DNA of 64,000 nucleotides from Mucilaginibacter frigoritolerans (GCF_007830615.1 NZ_VLLI01000018.1:1-64000), one strand, 5' to 3'. Shown: positions 1-7,783, counted from the first letter of the stretch. The notes: generated by a model from the letters alone, not told the origin. Numbers and translations: made by a program.

Positions 1-341
1 CCCGCATACTTTTGATAAAGCTTATAATAAATGGCACCAAAAACATCAGCTTGTCTCCTGTTATTAGCGTCTGATATGGTGCTGCGCCTGGGATGGTAAC
101 GTACCCCCAGATGATTAAGTCTTTGCTCCGCTGCAAGCATACCTGTTGTTACTTCCCGTAACGAATTACAATGATTGAAAGTAGCATAAAGCATCGTTAC
201 TAAATGCTCGTAAGTGGTGAACCGCTTACAATATCTATCTGCATTATGCTCGGCGGTCATACGGCGAATCATATCCCGGGGAATAAATTGCAGTAATTGA
301 GCGAATATCGGCTGTCCGGTAAAAAAGGTACTTTTGTTCAT
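1..341 (-). CDS. IS4-type transposase with DUF4372 N-terminal domain, partial
   Basis: This is the first 113 codons of a transposase; the rest lies beyond the left edge of the window. Translation of the minus strand from the ATG at 341 begins MNKSTFFTGQPIFAQLLQFI and continues through TYEHLVTMLYA, SLREVTTGMLA and NHLGVRYHPRRSTISDAN. This is the N-terminal pattern I know from Bacteroidota IS4-like transposases carrying DUF4372; the catalytic DDE core would follow off the edge. The family cuts and pastes its own insertion sequence. A 12 bp inverted match (312-323 against 419-430, CTGTCCGGTAAA) is present, but the outer end of the element could not be fixed. The family call is confident; whether the copy is intact is unknown. 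Confidence 0.85.
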   Translation of the reverse strand, partial: MNKSTFFTGQPIFAQLLQFIPRDMIRRMTAEHNADRYCKRFTTYEHLVTMLYATFNHCNSLREVTTGMLAAEQRLNHLGVRYHPRRSTISDANNRRQADVFGAIYYKLYQKYA

Positions 342-508
342 TGGTGTTTTTTGTGTGGTAACTTAAAACTACCAATAAAGGGAGGTCTTTAAAAACTTCC
401 CTTTCTTTTTATTATTACTTTACCGGACAGTAATAGTCGGAGACTTAGGACAGCAGGGATGTAGCGTAGCCCGGTAGCAAATTTCCGATTTTTTGGAAAG
501 TTAATTTC

Positions 509-1330
509 TTAGAGTGAAGTGATTGCGCCTGTAAGGAAGTTAATTAAATAAACTTTATAAGAGCCATCATTATTTTCAAAGTACACCTTTGCTGTATTAT
601 CGGGTAAAAACAGGATATACCCGCTATAATTGCTAACGTCGCCGCCAACGCTTGTAGTTGCATCTTTATCTGTTTTCGTGATACTAAAGTCTGCTCTCCC
701 TAACACAAACACAGGATTTACCCCGGTGCGTTCAGCAGCAATATTATTCAATTGATAGCTGGTTGCCAGGTCGTGATATTCTGTAGTAACACCTCCGCTA
801 AGTTTCGAGATATGTGATGAGTTACTGGTTGTACCGCCAATGGTAAGATAAGTATATTGAGCATCCGTTGTTTTTACCACATAATTTAGGGTAAGGTAAT
901 AGTTATTGGCGAAGCCGGTGCCGGTTTCAGTAGTGTTCAAAGTATCAGACAAGGTATAAGCATCTATATTCCAGTTGTTGTTAAAATATCCATTGCACAT
1001 ATAAGTAAATATAGAATTGCCCACGTACTTACGTGTGGTGTCGCCGCTTACCACGGTGTTGTTAGTTGGTGTAGTAACCACCTCGCCGCATCCATGGTTA
1101 TTGTCCATTGTTGTAAGGCCGCCATGGGCTTGGTTTGTTTTTAAATTATTGGATGCGCCTAACCCGCCAGATAATGATTGGTAAAGACTTAACGCAACCT
1201 GTTTGCTCACATCGGCAGTATTAATCACCGCTTTATTTTGAGCAGTTACAGTCTCACTTTTTTTGCACGATACGTACAGGCACATCGCACTAACTAATGC
1301 GGCAAGGATAATTTTAGGTGAAGTTTTCAT
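509..1330 (-). CDS. Hypothetical lipoprotein
   Basis: I do not recognise the family of this 273-residue protein. It starts with a lipoprotein signal: Lys near the N-terminus, a hydrophobic stretch, then LYVSC with the modifiable Cys at residue 22 followed by KK, so it is probably lipid-anchored in the envelope. The mature part is rich in Asn, Thr, Ser and Tyr and alternates polar and aromatic residues, which suggests a beta-sheet fold. It has no obvious catalytic motif. It stands alone between the transposase fragment and an HxlR regulator, and nothing nearby hints at a function. Confidence 0.7.
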   Translation of the reverse strand: MKTSPKIILAALVSAMCLYVSCKKSETVTAQNKAVINTADVSKQVALSLYQSLSGGLGASNNLKTNQAHGGLTTMDNNHGCGEVVTTPTNNTVVSGDTTRKYVGNSIFTYMCNGYFNNNWNIDAYTLSDTLNTTETGTGFANNYYLTLNYVVKTTDAQYTYLTIGGTTSNSSHISKLSGGVTTEYHDLATSYQLNNIAAERTGVNPVFVLGRADFSITKTDKDATTSVGGDVSNYSGYILFLPDNTAKVYFENNDGSYKVYLINFLTGAITSL

Positions 1331-1590
1331 GCAGATGTTTAGGTAATTGTTTTTCTTATTTATAAGAGTGTTTCAGGCAATTACTTGTCAAAAAGAATAC
1401 CAGTTGTTTAATCGTGCATAAGCGGTGTTAATACTTTACCATTGGGATTTAATGGGCGATTTAATGGGGAAACTTATGCACAAAGAGAGAAAAACATCTT
1501 AAATCAACATAGGGAAGAAAATTCGCCTGGAACATTATCCATCAAAACTTGATATTTAACCACTTGTCGCAAAACTATTTTTAAAGAAGT

Positions 1591-1971
1591 TTATGCATTT
1601 ACAAACTCACCTTTTTGCTCGGTGATCTGATTCCCCCATGCTGTGATAGCATCTAAAGTGGGAATAAAGGTTTTGCCAAAATCTGTTAAGCTGTAAATTA
1701 CCTTAACAGGTGGCTTTTTGCCAAATACCTTCCTTAAAATTAAGCCATCTTTTTCTAATTGCTTTAACTGCAAGCTCAAGGTCATCTCTGTTACGGTCTG
1801 CATTTCTTTTAAAAGCTCGCTATACCTTTTAGGATTTGCTTTTAAATGATACAAAATTACAGTTTTCCATTTTCCACCAATAAGATCCATCGCTAAACTC
1901 ACCGTACATGGATAAATTTCACCATTCAGTTTTACATGTTCACCAATACATTCTATTTTCATCGATTTCAT
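1591..1971 (-). CDS. HxlR-family transcriptional regulator
   Basis: A 126-residue winged-helix DNA-binding protein of the HxlR type, normal length for the family. The hallmark block is Cys22 followed by LAMDLIGGKWKTVILYHL, then the recognition-helix region RYSELLKEMQTVTEMTLSLQ and the wing LRKVFGKKPPVKVIYSLT. Members usually bind palindromes as dimers, and some sense reactive electrophiles or oxidants through Cys. It is divergent from an NmrA-type oxidoreductase 105 bases away, and the gap holds two ACTAT/ATAGT palindromes, so it probably controls that neighbour and itself. That regulatory link is inference from layout. Confidence 0.88.
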   Translation of the reverse strand: MKSMKIECIGEHVKLNGEIYPCTVSLAMDLIGGKWKTVILYHLKANPKRYSELLKEMQTVTEMTLSLQLKQLEKDGLILRKVFGKKPPVKVIYSLTDFGKTFIPTLDAITAWGNQITEQKGEFVNA

Positions 1972-1979
1972 GTTTTTGG

Positions 1980-2050
1980 ACTATCAAAAAGGATAGTTAT
2001 TGTAAATGTATAAAGCTATAAATAGTTTTGCAACTATAATTTTTATAGTT
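1980..2050. promoter_or_regulatory. Divergent promoter with two ACTAT/ATAGT palindromes
   Basis: The gap between the HxlR and NmrA genes contains ACTATC-n6-GATAGT at 1980-1997 and AACTATAA-TTT-TTATAGTT at 2032-2050. A plus-strand -7 box TAGTTTTG lies at 2023-2030, with TTG at 2000-2002 twenty bases upstream, which fits the Bacteroidota promoter pattern. The second palindrome covers the start of transcription of the NmrA gene, so bound HxlR would be expected to block it. The palindromes are seen directly; the binding protein is inferred. Confidence 0.6.
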
Positions 2051-2076
2051 ATAAAGTTTCACTTAAATAACAAAAA

Positions 2077-3054
2077 ATGGTATCTGATTTAAAAGGACAT
2101 GAGGCAATGACACAAAAAGATAAGCCACTCATCACTATCGTTGGCGTTTTGGGCAAGCAGGGACGCAGTGCCGCGTATACACTGTTACAGAGCGGGCGTT
2201 ATCGTGTACGCGGTATTACTCGCCGTGTTGATTCACCAGAGGCGCTTAGTTTGCTCAAACAAGGAGCGGAACTTGTGAAGTTACCACTTGATTTGGGATT
2301 TAAAAAAGATTTCGTGGAAGCATTCCGCGGCTCAGATGGTATTTTCATGATGACGCCAAGTATTTCCCCTCCGCTAACTCACGAAATGGAGTTGGGTAAA
2401 CAGTTGGCAAACGCAGCGGTTGAAGCTGGAGTAAAACAAATTATCTTCAGCAGTTTGGAAAATGTAGATAAAATTACTGGAGGGAAAAAGTTTGCTCCGC
2501 ATTTTACGGACAAGGCCAAAATTGAACAATATATCCGCACTCTTCCAATTACAAGCACGTTTATCTACATGGCTTTTTTTTACACTAATCTTATGGAGTT
2601 TTACACTCCTTATCTAAAGAGCGATACGCTTGTATTTCCGATTTATTTACCAAAGGACTTCCGTGCGCCATTTGTTGACCCCCTTACTGCCACAGGGCCA
2701 GCTGTACTTGAGATTTTTTCGAATCCAGATTTATATGCAGGAAAGTCCTTGCCAGTAATTGGCGATATTATCTCACCCCAGGAAATGGTCGATACTTTCG
2801 CCAGGGTCACAGACAAGAAAGCTGCGTATAGTTCAGCATTTACACGGGAAGATTTCCTTCATCATTTCCCAGACTTTGGCTCAAACGAACTTTTGTTAAA
2901 TGAGATTTTGGGGATGGCAGAGTACGCAGTTGAATATGGTTATTTCAGCAAAGATCGCGACTTACTATGGAGCCGCCAAACCAACCCGAATAGCCTCAAT
3001 TGGGAACAATTTCTGCGCACTACTGGTTGGCAAGGCCAAAAGCTTTCATATTAA
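2077..3054 (+). CDS. NmrA-like NAD(P)-binding oxidoreductase
   Basis: A 325-residue protein of the atypical short-chain dehydrogenase group that includes NmrA and quinone oxidoreductase-like proteins. The N-terminal nucleotide-binding loop is ITIVGVLGKQGRSAA and the strand-2 arginine cluster is GITRRV, which favours NADP. Downstream blocks GSDGIFMMTP and GVKQIIFSSLENVDK are typical of NmrA, and the usual SDR Tyr-x3-Lys is replaced by family-type residues. Members act as redox sensors or reduce quinone-like or unsaturated substrates; the substrate here is unknown. An alternative ATG at 2107, preceded by AAGGA, may be the true start. HxlR-NmrA pairs usually respond to electrophile stress. Confidence 0.82.
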   Translation: MVSDLKGHEAMTQKDKPLITIVGVLGKQGRSAAYTLLQSGRYRVRGITRRVDSPEALSLLKQGAELVKLPLDLGFKKDFVEAFRGSDGIFMMTPSISPPLTHEMELGKQLANAAVEAGVKQIIFSSLENVDKITGGKKFAPHFTDKAKIEQYIRTLPITSTFIYMAFFYTNLMEFYTPYLKSDTLVFPIYLPKDFRAPFVDPLTATGPAVLEIFSNPDLYAGKSLPVIGDIISPQEMVDTFARVTDKKAAYSSAFTREDFLHHFPDFGSNELLLNEILGMAEYAVEYGYFSKDRDLLWSRQTNPNSLNWEQFLRTTGWQGQKLSY

Positions 3055-3305
3055 TAACGGATGGCTTTTACTTTTAACCTAAATCTATGTATACCATCCA
3101 TCTGCTTTAGCATTATTAACGCCTATTCAAAAAAGCCTGAATTATATACAGCTAAATAAAACTTTAATGCATCCCACTAATTAACCAGGTTGAGGGAATA
3201 TAAAATAATTTGAACTTAAAGATAGCTTAACGGTTAAACGTTAATTACACCCTTAATCAATTTATTATCAAACCCGCATCGGCAATGTAACCTGGATAAT
3301 TTAAT

Positions 3306-3707
3306 ATGGCAATCACCACACAAATTTTATGGCTCTTTTTACTGGCTATCCCTATAGCTTGTATCGCCTGGACAGTAACACACGAAGAAGTATTTCGCGA
3401 ACCCAGAGAATATTGCATTAAACGCTGTAAGGAGGGGCGAACACTGCTAGAAAGGAAATTCTTTTACCTCTTTACCTGCGAGTATTGTTTCAGCCACTAT
3501 GTAACCATCTTATTCCTGTTTTTAACCGGGTATAAATTACTGATGAATAATTGGACAGGCTACCTCATAGCCGGATTTGCGCTGGTTTATGTTGCCAATG
3601 CCTATATGAGTTTGTTCGGACTTTTACGGCAGGATATTGTAAAAGAAAAGGCTGCAATAAAAGCAATGGAGACAAGCAACGAAAAGCCCAAAGCACCTCT
3701 TCTTTAA
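3306..3707 (+). CDS. Small hypothetical membrane protein with CxxC
   Basis: A 133-residue protein with three predicted membrane segments: about residues 6-22, 58-76 and 82-104. A Cys-rich cytoplasmic or periplasmic loop lies between the first two, with CIKRC near residue 38 and CEYCFSHYV near residue 58. The CxxC-x3-H pattern could bind a metal or form a disulfide. I do not recognise the family with confidence; it distantly recalls DUF1360-like membrane proteins, which carry a similar Cys pair. Transcribed alone, with 250 bases upstream in which I see no strong promoter box. Confidence 0.6.
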   Translation: MAITTQILWLFLLAIPIACIAWTVTHEEVFREPREYCIKRCKEGRTLLERKFFYLFTCEYCFSHYVTILFLFLTGYKLLMNNWTGYLIAGFALVYVANAYMSLFGLLRQDIVKEKAAIKAMETSNEKPKAPLL

Positions 3708-3933
3708 TTTCGCCCTGCATCTTTTTATTTAACAGATTGATTAAAACCATTACAAGTTCTGTTGCTTATAATACAAGCAGGATCCGGTTCTCATTAATAT
3801 TTACCGCTAATAATGATCTTCATCATTGTACTACTTACCGGCAAATGCTAAATTGGTATTTATAGTTCCGATTCACCTTTACAGCATGAAACTTTATATT
3901 AAAAATCTTTCCAACTAATTAAAAAAATAAATC

Positions 3934-4386
3934 ATGTTAAGAGACTTAACCGACATTCAAATAGAAGCCTTATTAAAAGACCAGTTAATTGGCAGGCTTG
4001 GATGTCATTCAAACGGCGTTACCTATATCGTTCCTATTAATTACGTATACGATGGGGTTAACATTTATGGTCACTCTGCCAAAGGAATGAAGATTGATAT
4101 AATGCGCCAAAACCCTGCGGTGTGCTTTGAAGTAGATAACATAAAAGATGTTACCAACTGGCAAAGCGTAATAGCCTGGGGGAAGTTTGAAGAGATTACA
4201 GAAATGGCCGAACAGGTAACCATTTTGCAAAAGCTAACAGACAGGATCGCCCCACATATTATTGATGATTCGGTTAGTCCGGAGCATGGTTTTGTCGACA
4301 ATGAGGGTGATGTAGGCACATCTGTTGAATTGATTATTTATAAAATCATCATTGATAAAAAAACAGGGCGGTTTGAAAGCAGATAA
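3934..4386 (+). CDS. Pyridoxamine 5'-phosphate oxidase-family flavoprotein
   Basis: A 150-residue split-barrel FMN-binding protein. The signature reads LIGRLGCHSNGVTYIVPINY, followed by IYGHSAKGMKIDIMRQNPAV and CFEVDN, as in the NimA-like and general-stress PPOX group. Such proteins bind FMN or heme as dimers and reduce small organic compounds; nitroimidazole reduction is known for Nim proteins, but I cannot assign that substrate here. It is too short to be PdxH and lacks its C-terminal dimerisation block. The gene stands alone, with a copy of the dispersed TTTGTCCG palindrome directly downstream at 4412. Confidence 0.83.
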   Translation: MLRDLTDIQIEALLKDQLIGRLGCHSNGVTYIVPINYVYDGVNIYGHSAKGMKIDIMRQNPAVCFEVDNIKDVTNWQSVIAWGKFEEITEMAEQVTILQKLTDRIAPHIIDDSVSPEHGFVDNEGDVGTSVELIIYKIIIDKKTGRFESR

Positions 4387-4411
4387 CCACTGTACATCCC
4401 CAATATGATAT

Positions 4412-4448
4412 TTTGTCCGTCCGGTATAGGGTAGGACGAACGGACAAA
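4412..4448. repeat. TTTGTCCG/CGGACAAA palindromic repeat, copy 1
   Basis: Perfect terminal inverted repeat TTTGTCCG (4412-4419) and CGGACAAA (4441-4448) around a short GC-rich core, 37 bp in all and the shortest of nine copies. A conserved tail follows (GAGAACCTTTGCACGATTCCCTGCA region to about 4485) that is shared with copies 2 and 3. It sits between two converging genes. Confidence 0.85.
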
Positions 4449-4491
4449 GTGAAAGACTATGAGAACCTTTGCACGATTCCCTGCACTACGA

Positions 4492-5256
4492 TTAATCCCA
4501 AATACCGTTCTGCGATGTAAATATCACCGGCTGCCCATCGGTTACCATAATGGTATGCTCGTGCTGGGCAACAAAACCACCTTTATTACCGGTTAGCGTC
4601 CAGCCGTCTGCCTGGGTATCGGCAATGGTTGACCGTGTTGAAATGAATGTCTCTATCGCTACCACCGAATTCTTTTTGAAACGCGTAGTGTTAAACCTGT
4701 CGCAGTAGTTAGCTATCTCGTGGGGAGCTTCGTGCAAGCTGCGGCCAACACCATGCCCGGTAAGGTTTTTTATTACCGTGTAACCTGCTTTTTTGGCTTC
4801 AGTCTCAATCAACCTGCCTATTTCCGATATTCTTACACCACCCTTAATATTGCTTATCGCCTTCTTCAATATCTCTTTCGATGCTTCTACCAGTTGGCCA
4901 TGGCCGTGGATATCCTCGCCCAATACAAACGAGCCGCCATTGTCGGCCCAATAGCCATTTAATTCTGCCGATACATCAATATTTACCAGATCACCTTCTT
5001 TTAGAATTTTATCTGCCGATGGTATGCCGTGCGCAGCTTCCTCGTTAATACTGATACAGGTATACCCGGGGAAACCATAGGTTAACAGCGGTGCAGAACT
5101 TGCGCCCATCTGTTTCAGCAATTTGCCGCCATACAGGTCAAGCTCCTTGGTTGAAATGCCCGGTTTGGCATACTCACGCATCTTTTTAAGGGTGATGGCA
5201 ACCGCATCACTTGCCTGCTGCATTCCAATTCTTTCGGCTTCGGTACTTATAGACAT
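4492..5256 (-). CDS. map: Type I methionine aminopeptidase
   Basis: A 254-residue cytosolic enzyme that removes the initiator Met from new proteins. The five metal ligands of the pita-bread fold are recognisable: Asp in NIDVSAELNGYWADN (two Asp), His in GHGVGRSLHEAP, Glu in VVAIETF and Glu in QHEHTIMV. Length matches the short type I form without an N-terminal zinc domain. I prefer the ATG at 5256 (MSISTEAERIG) over the upstream codon at 5304, because the extra 16 residues are atypical of the family. The gene is not in its usual setting next to secY and infA, so it is probably a second, accessory copy. Confidence 0.92.
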   Translation of the reverse strand: MSISTEAERIGMQQASDAVAITLKKMREYAKPGISTKELDLYGGKLLKQMGASSAPLLTYGFPGYTCISINEEAAHGIPSADKILKEGDLVNIDVSAELNGYWADNGGSFVLGEDIHGHGQLVEASKEILKKAISNIKGGVRISEIGRLIETEAKKAGYTVIKNLTGHGVGRSLHEAPHEIANYCDRFNTTRFKKNSVVAIETFISTRSTIADTQADGWTLTGNKGGFVAQHEHTIMVTDGQPVIFTSQNGIWD

Positions 5257-5370
5257 TGTTAAATTTTTATCTTTTGCAAAATTAACAATTAATACACTCA
5301 ACATCGTTTACCAAACGTCAGTTTATGAAAACAACCTTACGGCAAACTTGCAGGTGGCTTCCCACTCAAA

Positions 5371-5402
5371 CAAAAAAGCCGTTCTGTAAAAACAAAACGG
5401 CC
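5371..5402 (-). terminator. Rho-independent terminator after azoR
   Basis: A nine-pair stem with one mismatch: GCCGTTCTG at 5378-5386 against CAAAACGGC at 5393-5401. Read on the minus strand the hairpin is followed by a T run, so it ends azoR transcription before map. Confidence 0.75.
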
Positions 5403-5434
5403 CTTCTTTTTGATTGATGACTGCAGATGCAATT

Positions 5435-6037
5435 TTAATCAATCGCTATACTGTCAACCGCTTTTTCCATGGCGTGTTCCATTAACCCTGCCATCTTTAA
5501 GCCTTCGGCACGGATTACGGTCAGATCCGTCATACCTAAAGCGGCAAGGAAGCTTTTTAAATAAGGCGCCACAAAGTCATTAGCCTTACCCGGTCCTTCT
5601 GAATAAACAGCGCCCGATGACATGGCCACATAAACCTTTTTGCCTGTAACCAATCCTACCGGGCCATTTGCGCCGTATCCAAACGTTATGCCTGCCCTGC
5701 TAACATGATCTATCCAGGCCTTTAGCGCCGTATGGATGGTATAGTTGTAAAGCGGTGCACCGATAACAATAATATCCGCAGCAAATAACTGCTTAACCAG
5801 CTTGTCTGAAAGTTGGATGGATTCTTTTTCTGCTTCGGTCAGCTGATCGCCGGGAATAAAGAAGGTGCGGAGCACTTCGGGGTTGAGATGCGGAATATCA
5901 ATATCTACCAGATCTACTTCTTCCAGGGTGCTGCCCGGATATTTGGCCTGAATTTTTTCGACAATAGCATGTCCTAGTTTAATGCTGGCAGATGCTGCAC
6001 CTTGTATGCTCGATTTTAAATGAAGGATGTGTTTCAT
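5435..6037 (-). CDS. azoR: FMN-dependent NADH:quinone/azo reductase
   Basis: A 200-residue flavodoxin-fold enzyme that uses NADH and FMN to reduce quinones and azo compounds by two electrons, protecting against thiol-reactive electrophiles. Diagnostic blocks are HLKSSIQGAASAS for the FMN phosphate loop, IVIGAPLYNYTIHTALKAWID, ITFGYGANGPVGLVTGKKV and the C-terminal FLAALGMTDL. Length is typical. It is divergent from an HxlR regulator; a minus-strand -7 box TAGTTTTG lies at 6097-6104 and a GGTAAG/CTTACC palindrome lies in the shared gap. The layout resembles the YodB/AzoR1 system known from Bacillus; that comparison is inference. Confidence 0.93.
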   Translation of the reverse strand: MKHILHLKSSIQGAASASIKLGHAIVEKIQAKYPGSTLEEVDLVDIDIPHLNPEVLRTFFIPGDQLTEAEKESIQLSDKLVKQLFAADIIVIGAPLYNYTIHTALKAWIDHVSRAGITFGYGANGPVGLVTGKKVYVAMSSGAVYSEGPGKANDFVAPYLKSFLAALGMTDLTVIRAEGLKMAGLMEHAMEKAVDSIAID

Positions 6038-6096
6038 AATAAATTTTACTTTTTGTGTTAACTACCAGAGGCTCTTTTAGCCCCTGATTACCGAAG

Positions 6097-6177
6097 CAAA
6101 ACTATGGTTACCAGCTGGTAAAAAGTTAGTACTTACCTAAAGGAAAGCGCTTACGTTGAGGTAAGTGCTTACCTTTG
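6097..6177. promoter_or_regulatory. Divergent azoR/HxlR promoter with GGTAAG-CTTACC operators
   Basis: Minus-strand -7 box TAGTTTTG for azoR at 6097-6104. Plus-strand -7 box TACCTTTG for the regulator at 6170-6177. The palindrome GGTAAGTGCTTACC at 6160-6173 overlaps the plus-strand box, and a second, half-type site TTAGTACTTACC lies at 6125-6136, about where the azoR -33 region should be. A further GCTTAC at 6149-6154 makes an array. One regulator dimer at each site could repress both directions. Confidence 0.65.
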
Positions 6178-6182
6178 CGCCT

Positions 6183-6575
6183 ATGAAAGTAATTACAGAT
6201 GAGCCGCTTCCAAGCAAGGCAAAATGTGCAGGTTCGCTCAAAAACGTGCTGGATGCCCTGTATGTGTTGAACGGAAAATGGAAGCTGGCACTGATCTTTT
6301 CGCTGATGGGATCGTCAAAGCGGTTTAATGAAATTCAGCAGGAAGTTACCGGCATATCGGCCAAGGTATTGGCCAAAGAGCTGAAAGATTTAGAACTGAA
6401 TGGCTTTATCACCCGCAACGTATACCCCACCACGCCGGTAAGCATTATTTACGAAACCACCGGCTATGCCCGCACCCTAAGAACCGTAATAGGCGAACTA
6501 AGCGCCTGGGGCCAACAGCACCGTGAAAAAATTAAGCAAAGCATGCGCAAACAAGTTGATATAGCAAAAGCCTGA
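6183..6575 (+). CDS. HxlR-family regulator of azoR
   Basis: A 130-residue winged-helix regulator. Cys15 precedes the family block LDALYVLNGKWKLALIFSL; then come RFNEIQQEVTGISAKVLAKE for DNA recognition and the wing region NVYPTTPVSIIYETT. A single conserved Cys near the N-terminus is what quinone-sensing members such as YodB use. I chose ATG 6183; an in-frame GTG at 6165 falls inside the operator and -7 box and is unlikely. Start lies five bases after TACCTTTG, so the message may be nearly leaderless. Probably represses itself and azoR. Confidence 0.9.
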   Translation: MKVITDEPLPSKAKCAGSLKNVLDALYVLNGKWKLALIFSLMGSSKRFNEIQQEVTGISAKVLAKELKDLELNGFITRNVYPTTPVSIIYETTGYARTLRTVIGELSAWGQQHREKIKQSMRKQVDIAKA

Positions 6576-6597
6576 TTGTTATTCTTCCATACCCCAT

Positions 6598-6732
6598 CGT
6601 CATGGCGAGGAACGAAGCCATCTTTACGCAGGATGATCAACCCAACGCAATACCTTTGCTGAACGTTAGTTAAAAAGCTTTTTACTCCTTTATCTGAACA
6701 GTTTAGAGATTGCTTCGTACCTCGCAAAGACG
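6598..6732. repeat. MITE-like repeat with CGTCATTGCGAGG ends, copy 1
   Basis: A 135 bp element with imperfect terminal inverted repeats of about 25 bp: CGTCATGGCGAGGAACGAAG at the left and a matching end ...GCTTCGTACCTCGCAAAGACG at the right. A 148 bp relative with better-preserved ends lies at 8823-8970. The interior has no coding capacity. It is followed after 19 bases by a TTTGTCCG palindrome, as in the second copy. No transposase of its own is present. Confidence 0.8.
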
Positions 6733-6751
6733 CTTTTTGATGGTTTGATGT

Positions 6752-6799
6752 TTTGTCCGTTTGCCTGGAGTGCCGGACAAGTTAGGACGAACGGACAAA
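6752..6799. repeat. TTTGTCCG/CGGACAAA palindromic repeat, copy 2
   Basis: TTTGTCCG at 6752-6759 pairs with CGGACAAA at 6792-6799. It shares the tail AAGTCACGAGAAGCATTTGC (to about 6836) with copy 3. Confidence 0.85.
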
Positions 6800-6979
6800 G
6801 TAGAAGTCACGAGAAGCATTTGCGCTTAGCCCTGCATGTTATTTTGCGCGAGGTTAGGGGAAGCTTAATTAGTTTTAAAGCAGTGGAATGCAGTTAAAAT
6901 GTGGAAAACTTGCATGTTATTTTGCGATTTTATGAATTAAATACGCCTTATTTCGCTTGCTAAGGCTTAACTTTGTCTT

Positions 6980-7128
6980 AAACAACAAAGGAGCTATAAA
7001 AGCCCCTTATTGTTTGAATCGAAGTCCGATAGAGATGATACAGTAATAGAACCTAATCTATTATCAGACGGTAAAATTCCGTCCGGATGTTTAAGAGCCT
7101 CGAGACTGATCCTCTCGGGGCTTTTTTT
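6980..7128 (+). ncRNA. Candidate structured small RNA
   Basis: A stretch of about 150 bases with no coding capacity has the parts of an independent small RNA gene. A -7 box TAACTTTG at 6968-6975 predicts a start near 6980. Then follow a hairpin between 6980-6994 (AAACAACAAAGGAGC) and 7002-7015 (GCCCCTTATTGTTT), a perfect seven-pair hairpin TAATAGA/TCTATTA at about 7044-7063, a five-pair hairpin GACGG/CCGTC near 7067-7084, and a terminator ending at 7128. No plus-strand gene lies downstream, so it is not a riboswitch or leader. It does not look like tmRNA, RNase P RNA or SRP RNA. Existence and family are unproven. Confidence 0.45.
7097..7128 (+). terminator. Rho-independent terminator of the candidate small RNA
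   Basis: GCCTCGAG at 7097-7104 pairs with CTCGGGGC at 7114-7121 (eight pairs, one G-U) around a nine-base loop, directly followed by seven T residues. This is one of the clearest terminators in the window, and no protein gene precedes it closely on this strand. Confidence 0.85.
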
Positions 7129-7231
7129 ATATCATCTACACAAAGAACGTTATTTCATCGTTTAGTTTCAAATTCTATAGAATAAAAAGTTATGAACCGT
7201 TTGCTGGATCTGGAGGCTTATTAGTTTGCTT

Positions 7232-7280
7232 TTTGTCCGTCCGGATTGGAGTGCAGTATAGATTCGGACGAACGGACAAA
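7232..7280. repeat. TTTGTCCG/CGGACAAA palindromic repeat, copy 3
   Basis: TTTGTCCG at 7232-7239 pairs with CGGACAAA at 7273-7280. The tail AAGTCACGGGAAGCATTTGC matches copy 2, so the repeated unit is longer than the palindrome in this subfamily. Confidence 0.85.
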
Positions 7281-7358
7281 GTAAAAGTCACGGGAAGCAT
7301 TTGCGCTTAGCTCTGCTCTTCATTCTTGCATCAGGTTGAGTATCCTAAAATTAACTTA

Positions 7359-7763
7359 TCAATTAGCGAAATTCCAAAGTTTATGATATTCAGTATCGTT
7401 TAAACGTTGACGTAGTTCCTCTAAATCTTTATCTATTGCGCTTTGATCAATTACACATTTTGAGTCTTCATAGTTGTTTCTAGGGTAATCTGCAAGGTTT
7501 ACCCGAACTCCCAAATCATCAATATCTGAATATACTAACGAATGAGATTTGTTATTTGGGCTTCCCACATTAGAGGGATTTCCTTTAAACTCAGGACTAT
7601 GCATAATATTTTTAACTCCTTCTATGGAATTAAGAACTTCATAGGGAAATTGAAAATATGAGTAATCTTTATAATTGAAATAATCTCCTGTCCGAGTGAA
7701 GGTTAATCCTAGCAGGATAAATCCCCTTTCTGGATTTGCATATTTATTCCTTCGCTGGCGCAC
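7359..7763 (-). CDS. Hypothetical protein, GTG start
   Basis: A 134-codon open frame that I do not recognise. It begins with GTG at 7763, only 15 bases after an in-frame stop, and no ATG is available near the start, so this may be the C-terminal part of a decayed gene. The product is polar and rich in Asn, Asp, Tyr and Ser, with no membrane segment and no signal peptide; blocks such as NYEDSKC and LEELRQRLNDTEYHKLWNF suggest a folded soluble protein. Base composition looks more AT-rich than the adjoining DUF6371 gene. It lies within the repeat-rich accessory zone and may have been acquired with it. Confidence 0.45.
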   Translation of the reverse strand: MRQRRNKYANPERGFILLGLTFTRTGDYFNYKDYSYFQFPYEVLNSIEGVKNIMHSPEFKGNPSNVGSPNNKSHSLVYSDIDDLGVRVNLADYPRNNYEDSKCVIDQSAIDKDLEELRQRLNDTEYHKLWNFAN

Positions 7764-7783
7764 GCGTGCCGCGTGTGTCTATA

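Noticed and set aside
312..430. 12 bp inverted match CTGTCCGGTAAA / TTTACCGGACAG as possible insertion-sequence ends
   Set aside because: One arm lies inside the transposase coding region, so it cannot be the terminal repeat of that element.
6464..6727. Minus-strand open frame of 87 codons overlapping the HxlR gene and the MITE-like repeat
   Set aside because: It crosses the end of a clear gene and a non-coding repeat and has no family-like pattern.
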